Shown here piece by piece: positions 24,901 through 36,900 of a stretch of 64,000 bases of DNA (its first letter is position 1; the number at the start of each line of letters is the position of its first letter). The notes under the pieces were generated by a model, which made no database searches, was not told the DNA's origin, and worked only from the letters and a program-made list of their open reading frames with translations. Both the position numbers and the translations under genes were made by a program. Source of the DNA: Mermis nigrescens (lineage: Eukaryota; Nematoda; Enoplea; Mermithida; Mermithidae); the NCBI GenBank assembly GCA_036768485.1, contig JAVLUZ010000840.1:1-64000 (forward strand). The letters run 5' to 3'.

Positions 24901-27900
24901 AAAAAACGCCAAAAAACAACCAAAAAAATTACGATTTTTTCCAAAAATCGGGGAAGAGGTCAAAAATTTTCAGGCTCTAGAGGGATGGCGGATGGGGAGG
25001 GGACGGCCGACTTTGAGTGGGAGATCCTCCTCCATCCCCTATCTCATATGTATGTTCCCCACCATATGCGCAAGGTAAAACTTGCAAGGAGGGGTGAAAA
25101 TTAAAAAGTTAAACATAACTACATAAGTGCTTTGCAAAAAACGATTCATAGCGAAAGACTATGATTTAATTTTGAAACCATCGTTTTCAAGCATTTTTGG
25201 CAGGTATAGACTTTTTGAACTCATAAATATTTACATAGCCCTCTTTGAAATCAGGAAAATGGGTTTGAATCCTTTTGAAGCTAGAAAACCAGCTATATAT
25301 ATCCTGAAGTCCAACGGTATCTTTCTGAGTACAAAAAGCCTATACAGCTAGTTTTATGAGCCTAAAAGAGATATGTAACAATGTTCTTTTTGGCAAAAAT
25401 GGCAATAATCTATGAATTAATTGAACCTCACGAGAAAAAATACCCCCTCTCACCCCAATGCCCATGCATGCTCCCATGCTTAAAATGTCTGCACGAAAAA
25501 ACGTTATTGTGTTTATATGTATTATACAACCATATTTTTCTAATAAGGGATCAGTCATTGAATGCCACTACGAAATATGAGTCGTATTTATTACACGTTA
25601 GTAACATTTTATTTACCGCTTAGTGTTTGGACCAGATAAATTTTCAGGTCCGGGAATAAAGCCACGCCCTTTTCGGCCACTTCCGACCTCGAATATTCGA
25701 CCAAGTGTCGCTGGCCATGCAATCTGAGGCTGGTGACCTCTGGCCCACCGATGACGCTTATTTTCGACTCGACTATGGGGAATAGAACGGGCAACGGTTG
25801 ACCTGAAAATTCTCTTTTTTTATTTCTTTTTCTATTTCTATTTCTTTTTCTTTTTGCTTCTTTCTCTTGTTGATGACTTCTTACTATTTGTTTAAGCGAA
25901 TCGGTCGAAAAACCAATCAGAAAACTAGCATTCCGAAATTCAAACGTGAAGAGCAATGGACACTAGGGTAGAAAACAATGAATATTTGAAAAACAGTAGA
26001 GATAATGAATACTTTGGTATATTTAAAAGGCAGAAAACTACGATAGTTATTATAATTCATTGCATACATACAAAAATTAAACATGATCGACAAATTATTA
26101 GAAGCTAAGAAATCAGTGCGCAAAAATCCATTTAATTCAATTATTCAAAAATGATAAAGACATCTAAGATCAGGGCCGCAATTAGGGAGAGCGAACAAAA
26201 AATTGGTCGAAAAACGAAAATTGAGTTCAGATTTCATGCACTTAATGAATAGAGCATGTTTAAAAACGTGGGAAATTTCTAAGATTTTAGGATGCGAATT
26301 AATCGATTTTAGGTACGCCCCTTGGGCGATCCTGGATACGGGTCTGTCTGGAACGATTAGAAATTTTCGTGGTCTTAAAAGCCTGAAAAGTACAAATTTT
26401 CATTCAAAAAGGCATAAACAAACACGATAGTTTAATTAGAAATTATAACGGTATTTTTTAATTATCATACTGACTTGTAATACAGTTATCAAATCCCGAA
26501 ATACGACTACATGACTTCGAATGGGGAATGTTTGAAGCACAGGATCATTAATATCAAAACACTTTACACTGCGCTCAGCCATGAAGTAGCTTTTGAAAGA
26601 GCCTTTCTACGGACCAACCTTGCTGCATAAAAGGATAAAATACGAATATATAACATAGCCTGGTAATGATGCTTTACACTTCATTTGCATAGTAGTGTGT
26701 AAACCGTTTAATTACATATGACGACGGTATGCGAGTCGCTAATAGTTTCGTCTACTCAACATAATTTAACCGATTTCTGAACAGTAGCAGACAAGTCACT
26801 TTGCATTTTTAAGCAAAAACTTCTAGAAAGATGCACAATGCCCGGTTAAAATTTGGAAAACAATGTAAATTGATCAGAACTGCTGAATTTAGTCAACAAA
26901 AAACCATACATGGACAAAGCATACTACTTCATTCGACTTGATATCAATGAAAGACGAGTCGGTAACAAGAGGAAGACTTAACAGTATCAACGGAAATTTA
27001 GCAAAACGCCACACAAATCAAAAAATCATGAAAGTACACAAAAAATGACTCTAAAACCAACTAATCGTTTGCACAGCTGGAAAAGAAAGATAAATCTATG
27101 AAAATATATGCGAATGACCTAAAATCAACTAATTGATTAATCAGTCAATCAATAGACTAGCCAACTAATAATCAGGGGCGGATTTAGGGGGGGGGGGGGC
27201 GGGGGGACGGCCGCCCCCCCCATTGGCCCAAAAAATGCGCAAAATTAAGGATTTTTGAGCGATTTTTAGCGATTTTCGGGTAAAAAGGGCTAATTTTTCC
27301 GCCCAAGTCAGGGTTCCGCCCCCCCTTAGGGGTACCGCCCCCCTTAGGAAAATCCTAGATCCGCCACTGCTAATAATCAATAACTAATCGAACAAACAAT
27401 AATTAACCAACCACCCACTAAGCAGCTAACCACCCAACCATTTTGTAAAAGGACAATCAGCCAACAAATTCGGCATCGGATATCAATAGGAAGACCGGCC
27501 TTTGTCCATGCATGGACAAAACTACTGCTTCCCTTGTTATTATGGGCCGAGAACCAACTTTGGAAGTAAAACCGACATAAAATAGTAAAGTGCTAATGAA
27601 TAATTAGTCGGTAAATTTTGACCATACAAGAGCATGGGGGTGAGAAAGGGGTAATACTACCCCTGAGCTCTTAAAAACTGATAGCTGCATACAAGCATTT
27701 GGCTGAAAAAGCATTGCTATATATGCTTTTTTAGGCTCATAAAATTAACTATAAAGCCTTTCTGGGCTCGGAAAACTAGCTACATATGTACATATGTAGC
27801 CTTTTTGCACTCAGTAACTTACCCTGTCAGCTCAGAAATGCTACGTGGTTGTCTTTTCTGAGTTTCAAAAAGATACATAGCTATTTTCTTGACTCCAAAA

Positions 27901-30900
27901 AGAGTTAAATAGCTATTTAAAGCCCAGAAAAAGCTATATATAGCTATGTTTGTCAGTCCAAACAGGCTGCACAGCTAGTTTTCTGAACCAAAAAGGCTAA
28001 ATAGCTAATTTTCTGAGCCCAAAAAGGCTTTATAACCTTTTTACGAAGCACATAGCTATCTAACAATTTTTGGTTTTCACCCCCTCTAAAAGTTTGACCT
28101 TGCGCACCTATGATTCTCACGAACTGATCGAGAACAAAATGTACATATTTGAATGAAGACTCGAAAATGCGACGAATTATTGGTACAAAAAACAGCAAAA
28201 ATTCTCACGAATTGCAAAAACTTACTCATCTAAAACTAGTTTATCGCGCTGTCTAATTTAAAATCATTCTTCGATTTTTTGAGGATCAGAATACGTGCTC
28301 TAAAATGAATGACCCGGACTTCTAGGGGTGCGGTTTTTCGATCTTAAAATCGTGATTAAAAAATTAATTGATAAACAAATACATAAAATGAACAAAATAA
28401 ATTGAAAAATCCTAAAAATAACGATTCATCTATAAATTTCATTAAATTCTCATGTAGAATAACTTTTCCTAATTGGGAGGTCATGATCGTCTACATCGGG
28501 CTAAAAATGGCATAAAAAAAGGGTAAAAAACGCAAGTTATTGCCAAAAATGGAAGGAGACGGGCAAAATATCTTAGTTTTTTTGGGGAAGACAACCGATA
28601 TTGAATGCATGACATATATGGTGTAAAGTAAGAGGAAATAATTAAATGTGAAAAACGCCGAAAAAAGAGTTTACACACCTTCGCAATTGACCGTTACAAT
28701 GATGCGAACGAATCGATCGCCGAAAGTCGGATTTGAGCGCGAATTCAAATAAGAAACCTTGCGCAACATGTCGGCGAAATCTTTCGCATTTTTAGCCTTC
28801 AACGTCAGTTCGCTCATATCGCGATTAAAGATAGCCTCCTGGAAAAATGCCAAATTTTGTCATAAGTATAATCGAGCATACTGTAGCGCATGACCTCCTA
28901 TTCAATGTAGGCAATTTTTCTTACGCTTGGACTGCTTTTTACACTATGACGTCATCACCTCGGAATGATGACGTCACAACACTAAAATGATGACGTCACA
29001 ACACTGAAATTGTAATAATTGGGACCACACCTGGGCGTGGAAGGGGGTATGCACCCCTTGAGAAACCAAAATACCCCCCCAGAAACCAAAATACTCCCCC
29101 AGAATACAATTTTTGGAAATTTTTTGTTTTTTTCGCAATTTTTTGATGCCAATGGATAGTGCTCAATGAGAAACGTTGAAAAATGGTGTTTTTCGCCATA
29201 CCACAATTTTTGAGGGCATTTTTTTGACATTTCAAAAATCTTGCACCCCCAGAATTTTGGTTCTGCCCACGTATGATTGGGACTATCGGTAATTGGTATA
29301 CTGTAACACCTCAGCGAACTATGACAATTATATGCATTATATATGATAGGGATATGCAGGTACATAACGCACGAAATCGAACAACGCAATTCCCTTGATT
29401 ATCGCACTTCGATAAATGCAAAACTTGCGAATCACCGCAATCTTACTGTAGAAATCTGTTCGCGCAAATCCACGGGAATGAATAGTAATTATGCCGCAAT
29501 GGATCGCAATGAAAAAAAGCAAAAAAAACAGGGCTAGCCGAGATTCGAACCCGGGCTTCAAAATTACTGCACTTGGCATTTCGATGCTACGGATCGTCGA
29601 ACATTTTCGGATTTTCAAAAGATATTTTTAAGCTTTTCCGAGAAAAGGAGATCAAATCAAGCAAATAATGTAAAATGATCAGTGTCGCAGTGCGATTCCA
29701 ATTATTTATTAATTTTTAAAAAAATTCAAAAAGTTTAAAAATAAAAAAACACGTCGGATTACGCAGAAAATGCTAACGCCCAAAGGCCATCTCAGACCGC
29801 AGTCAGTTGAACGACCAACGGTGAGTGTAAAGAATATTATTTAAAATATATGCCAATTACGGTATACAATATTGAGAAAAAAATAGAAACAGGCGAAATT
29901 CAAGTAAAAAATAGGAGAAATGGGTGAGAAAATTTAGAAAAAAATTCAATTTAAAATAAAAAAGCGACTTATTTACCTCTCCGATCTTCATTTGATCGAG
30001 ATCAACGAATTCCAACCTTTCTTTACACTGCATCAAGCATTGCAATACGTTGGGCCTTTCTAATTTTTGGGGTAAAAAGGTCAGACCGGACAAATAGCCT
30101 CTGAAGTGCTGAGTCATCTTTCCGACGCCTCCTTGCCAACACGCGCCCACAACCAAACGATTCTGTCGAAATCGATGCAAAATTATGCAGATTTCATAAA
30201 ATTTTTGTTTTAATAGAAAAATTGATGGAATTTTTAATTTAATACAAAAACTCAAAATAATGCATAACAGTAACGTTCTACATATGTTATAACATAGGCA
30301 AAGCAATCCTTAGCAAAGTGATAAGGACTGTTACTACATCTATCTATACGTCAGTATTTAAATTTCGTTAGCAAGAACCGTAGCTTCATTTTTATTCCTT
30401 ATTTTAGGTAACATATCAAATTTAGTAGTTATCTAACATATATGATCTGTGGGGGGACTTAGGGGGTTCTCACCCGCTCCCGCAAAAATTTTTGAACCCC
30501 TTACCCAGAATTAGTGTTTTTCTTAAGTTCCCGAAAATTTTCTAAAAATTTGTAGAAAAGATGCTTTTTTAAGCGTTGTTAGTCATCTACATATTTGCTC
30601 AAAAGTGCCAAATTTTTCGGCGCTTAGCTCCATTATACTCTTGTTTTGACTATATTGTGTTCAATTTGTTCCGACTTTTTGATTTTTTTCGAGATTTGTT
30701 AGTTTTTACGCTATAGAAAGATAGAGCATCGTCAGAAACACTGAAAAACGATATTTTTGACGCGTACCTACAATTAGACGTGTTCTGGAGGTTTTGACCC
30801 CCAGAATGACAACTGACTCCCCCAATAGCTGCGGCGACCCCCAGAATTATCGATTTTTTGTGTAAAAGTTAGTAAAAAGTTGTAAAAAGTGTGCCTTTTT

Positions 30901-33900
30901 AGCATTTTAGCCCATTTCTGCACATTTCGGCGCTTAGCGCCATACACACATTTTTGACCATATTTTTAAAATTTTTCCGAGATTTTTTTACGGTTTTATG
31001 TTCTTGGAAGAACGAGCATTGTCTGAAACGTCAAAAAACAGTGTTTTTGATGTGTACTTATCGTTTTTATCCCAAAAAGGCACTTTAAAAAAAAATTCGG
31101 GCCTAACCCCTCCCCCCAAAATTACCATGCTGTACATGTATAGCACCTACCATTTCTGAACCCAAAAGGCACTTTATCATTTCTCCCCCCCCAAATTCTC
31201 ATGCTGTGCATGTATGGTAGTTGGATATTTATTCGTCTACTATTCCGCTTTTCTATACAAAACTGCAGAAAAAAATCAAAATACATATACATAGCTCATT
31301 TTACGCGTATAAATTTTAAAGCCAGCACATTTGATAATTTTTAGAATAAATAATAATAATCTATTACAGTTATCCATTATTTTAATGACATTTTGGCTCT
31401 ATTAGCCACTTTGCTTTAATTAAAAATTTCCATTATTTTAATTTTTAAAATTTTAATTTTATTCTGTTCAAAACAGTAACTGGTATTCGGACTAAAAGCA
31501 TATTGAACGAGACTAATTGTCAAATTACTCGCATATCTCTGATGTGATGCATGGGCCAGTCGTCCAGTATTTCGGCGGATTCGCCAACATCCTCAACGGA
31601 TATACCGTCCACGTATAAATTTATCTGAATAAATTAAGGTTACAGTAAAACCGATTGATTATGTTAAACTAATTAATTATTTAATTAATCATTTAGTTAA
31701 ACGCGAAAATCAATAATTATGATTTATCGTTCACGTATAAATTTATCTCAGTAAATTAAGGTTACAGTAAGACCCATTAATTATGTTAAACTAATTAATT
31801 ATTTAATCTAATTAATTATTCAATTAATTAGTTAATTAAACGCAAAAATTAATAATTATGATTTATCGTTCACGTATAAATTTATCTGAGTAAATTAAGG
31901 TTACAGTAAGACCGATTAATTATGTTAAACTAATTAATTAGTTTAATCTAATTAATTATTTAATTAATCAGTTAATTAAACGCAATGATTAATAATTATG
32001 ATTTACCGTTCATGTATAAATTGATCTGAGTAAATTAAGGTTACAGTAAGCCCGATTAATTATGTTAAACTAATTAATTACTTAATTAATTAGTTAATTA
32101 AACGCAAAAAATAATAATTATGATTTACCGTTCACGTATAAATTGATTTGAGTAAATTAAGGTTACAGTAAGCCCGATTAATTAATTATGTTAAACTAAT
32201 TAATTACTTAATTAATTACTTAATTAAACGCAAAAATTAATAATTATGATTTATGAATATTTAATGAACATATTATAGTATAAGCGAAACTGTGTACAAT
32301 ATGCCAATGGATATGATAAGCTTTAAATTACTTAGAAGCATTCTCGAAGGAAAAACGAGTAGACAAGAAATGAATTTTAAGACATAAAAATTTCCGAATG
32401 AATTTTAAGACATAAAAATTTCCGAATAATTAATAACGGATTGACATTTTTTCTAGCATTTTCCAATTTGACAGAAACTCTCCTAGCAAATTTTTTTATC
32501 ATTTTGGGCTAAAAAAATTAAGATAACTTATATAGCAGCAAGTTTTATTTAAACATACAAAAATTCCAGATTTTTCGCTACGAGACCGAGCAAATTTATT
32601 TTCGCGCCTATGCACATTCGAGTGTAGAGCGCTATATCACTCAATATTATAATTATTACGTCATTACTGATTATGTTATTCATTTACTTATAAAGAAACA
32701 ATGAAGTGTTTTTTCTTCAAAATTTAATAAAATTTCAAACTTCCCACAAAAATATAGCCCGGAAGCCCGCCCGTCTGAAATGTTCGCATCGCATAAAGTT
32801 CGTAAATAATTTACATACAAAACCGACTTCAATTATTAAATAAGCAAAAACAAATAGCTCAAATAACATAAATAAAACGAGAACGTTACGGAATGAAAAA
32901 TACCGTACTTAGACAAAATTATAGATACGAGTATTTTCAAATTTTGGCCAAGAAATTTAAGAAGAAAACGAAATTTTTGGCAATCGACGAGGAGCAAAAA
33001 CAGTTGCATTATTTCTGTAGAAAACTTGACATTGAGAGAGTAATGGTGCCAGCTACATATTGTCGCTCAGTTGATCCAAAGTACAAAATTTGAGATTTTT
33101 GTCATTTGGCACACAAATTAGAAAAAAACTGAAATTTTGGCAATCGATGAGCAAAAACAGTAGTATTATTACTGTAGAAAATTTGATATTGAGAAAGCAG
33201 TGTTGCCAGCTATTGTCGCACATTTGGTCCCAACCCAACCGGACGTGTACGTGGGGAAGGGGTTTGGGGGTCCTGCCCACACCTGGGCGTGGGGGGGTTC
33301 GGGAGTAAGAACCCCCGAGAAACCGAAATACCCCCAGAAACCGAAATAACCTACAGAACCCAATTTTTGAATTTTTTTTTGTTTTTTTTCGCAAGTTTTT
33401 GATGCCAATTGATAGTACTCGATGAGAAACGTTGAAAAATAGTGTTTTTTTCGCCATACCATTATTTTTAAGGCCTTTTTTGATCTTTGAAAAATCTTGC
33501 ACCCCCAGAAATTTGGTGCCGCCCAACTATGGTCCTGACCCTTCAACTGAATGGAAAAATGGAAAATTTTGTGGGGAAAATGAGGCAGAATGAAGGCGAA
33601 AAACGGTTGAAAATTGTTTTCTTCAGAAGTGCTTCAGATTGACCCATAAATTGTGTATTAATGCTGTTTTAACGCTATTTTAGCGCTTATACTAGTTTTG
33701 GGGTCATTTAAGCCCAAAAAGCTCAATTTTTGACCTACACCCAGATCGGCCATGGTGTGCACCTATAAGTGGTCCAACTAGACGAAATTTGAGATTTTGG
33801 ATAAAAAATTTCAAAAAAAATTTGGCAGTCGATGAGAAAAAAGTTGTATTTATTATAGAAGAAACCATGACATGAAGAAAAGAATGGTGCCAGCTATTGT

Positions 33901-36900
33901 ATTTGGTCCAAACTAGACGAAATATGGGACATTTTGAAATTTTGGCAGAAAATCTAGAACAAAACAAAATTCGGCAATTTATGAGCAAAAAAGTCGTATA
34001 ATTTTTGCAGGAAATTTGATATTGAGGGAGTAATAGTGCCAGCTACGTATTGTCGCACATCTGGTGCAGAATAAACGGAATTTAAGATACTTTAAAATTT
34101 TAGCAAGAAAATTATTTTAAAAAAAACTAAATTCTGGCAGTCGATGAGCAAAAGTTTTTTTTAATTACTGTAGGAAATTTGACATTGCTGGAGTAATGTT
34201 GCCAGCTATTGTCGCATACTTGGTCCAAACTGGGCGAAATTGGAGATAATTTGAAAATTTTGCAAAACATATAGAAAAAACTAAATTTTGGCACTTCCTG
34301 AGCAGAAAAAGTTGTGTATTATTATTGTAGGAAATTTGACATTGAGAGAGTAATGGTGCCAGCTGCTGTCGCACACTTGGTCCAAATGCCAGCGCCATTC
34401 GGCCGGTTCGTATAAATCGTCGTCTTCCGATTGGTCGGGCGACGACGAATCGCGTTTGAGCCGGTTTTTTAATCGTTTTTGACGCTTTTTAACACCGGAC
34501 GCTTTTTCGCGCCGGAACAACACTTCCAGTTTACACTTTTTCGCATAAACGGCGAAATGGTGCCGATTGAGGCCTTGAATAAAATAAGCATAAAAAGATA
34601 AATAATAAAAATAAAAAAATGAATAAAAAATAAAAATAAATGAAAAAATTAAACAAAAAAAAACGAAAAAGAACAAAATAAAAACCGCGACATGTACATA
34701 TAACAATAAAATTTCAAAATCAATTTTATTATTTCTTCAATTTATTCATTGTTTGATTTATTCAAGTACTACTCTATCAAACGACTCATTCGTTATGTGA
34801 TTTTTTAATAAATATTACATCATATCGAATATGATTACATATCACTTAATATGCCGTAATAAGTAATATGTATTTATAATAATAACTTACATTATGATTA
34901 TTACCAATGTATATTATATTACACATCCCAATTAATTTATAATAATAAGTAATACATATATTAATGTTTATAAATAATAAGAATATTATTACATAATATT
35001 AATGTATTAATTAGTGATATTACTCTCTAATTCGCATATCTGATTATTTCTTCATTGAATGCTTGCAGAGTTTTATTTGTTTGTTTATTCATTTATTTAT
35101 TTATTTGAGGCTTTCCATTATCGGCGTTTAATATGCGAATATTTTAAAAATGAAAAATTCAACCGATATATTAAATACGTAATCGATTAAGACAAAAGCG
35201 TAAGAAATTTAAATAATTAAAAAAAATTTAATATAAAAAATATAAAATGAAAATGATCAAAATCGCTAATTTATTTAAAACGACGATCGTTTAAAAATTG
35301 CGAAAATTTCAACAACAAAAAAATTACGATGATCGTCCGACAAGCACAAAATGGTCTCTTTGCCGAAACGATGGTGCGAATTTTGGTCATTATTATTAGA
35401 CTCTTGAGGTTTTTCGCGTTTCATCCAAAAATTAAACGTAAAATTTTCCGACCAATGCGTCGGCGACAACGTCGATTCGGCGACGATAACCGCGTTGCTG
35501 TTGCCGTCGAATACGAAAACCTGTAGAAAAGATGTTGCGCTAAAACTGATTAAACGACGAAGGAAGATTTTGAGCAAAGAAATTCATTCTTTCGAAATCA
35601 ACAATTGGCAGAAAACTTGGACAAGTCTCTGTCTGCATGCACGTAGCTGGCCCTCCTATTTTGGGGGACCAACACCAATTTTGGGGGGCCTAAGCCAAAA
35701 ATAGCACAAAATAACGTGTAAAAAGTCCTATTTTTCCGGTTTTTTCTGAATTTGGGGGAAGGGTCCGGACCCCCCACTCCACCCCCACAGCTACGTGCCT
35801 GTCTGTCTGGCGTGCAATTTTTTCTACAAAAACCTGTACAAAACACGTTGAGCGAAAATGATATAAACGACGACGGAGCAAGATTTTTGTTTTCAGTTGC
35901 AAAATTCATTTTTTAAAATCAATAATTAGCATAGTTCTTGGAATAAATTTAGGCTAAGAAAACCTGCAAAAAAGATGTTGCGCGAAAATTATGTAAACGA
36001 CGACGGAAAGAGATGTTCGTTTTGTCGACTGGCGATACCAACTGACGAAATTTACTTCCAAAAAATCAATAATTAGCAGTACAATTGAAGAAAAATTGTG
36101 CGTTTATGTACTTTTTAAAAAAGAATCAATAATTAGCAGATTACGTCGAGTAAGTTTGTGCGTTTACGAAGCAAATGGACTATTTACAATATAAAACAAT
36201 AAAAAACGTCTGGAATTTTATGACACAATTTCTCATTTTTGACCAAAAAATGGCAGAACTCATTTTCCGAGTAAGAAATGAAACTATTGATTATTCTTTA
36301 TTTTATTATTTTTTAATTGTTTTTCCGCACTATTGATTTTCATGAACAAAAATTCCAGAAAATGTGGCTTAATGCTGTGACTGAAACATGATAGAGCAAC
36401 GCGAGGAAGGCGTGTGTCATGGTTTTGAGTGAAGAATCCTAAACTTTTTTAAACAATTAGGCTTGTCCAATTAATTTCGGTTGGCGGAGGGATTCCCTAA
36501 GCTACATAGTAGTGCGATAAATAAACCGCCCAAAATTTTAACAAATAGCCAACTGTGCGATTTCCGATCAAAAATGGCTAAACCGTCAAATTCTATAACG
36601 AAAATTCAAGGGAGCAGACATTCAACAGCTCAAAATTTTGGAAACGAGTAGTCGGCCATTTTTCGGGTATATGACCTTCAATTTTTGCCCAAAAATGGCA
36701 AAAAAAGCACCTAAAAAGGTCAAAAAACGAAAATGTTTGCCAAAAATAGAGGCAAGGGGAGGTGGGTCGAAAATCTCTCACTTACTGTGCTCGCCATGAA
36801 ACTCGACGCACCATCATTATCGGATTAATACTGGGTGATGCGTTGCGAGCCCCGCGTTTCGTCCATTATTCTCTCTATCAACTCGTTTGTTTACTACAGC

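Noticed and set aside
26203..26430. 75-residue plus-strand frame
   Set aside because: No family resemblance or splice support seen; likely chance in intron 12.
29535..29600. tRNA-like T arm with GATTCGAACCCGGG
   Set aside because: The complement cannot pair into an acceptor stem or D arm; only a B-box-like half is present.
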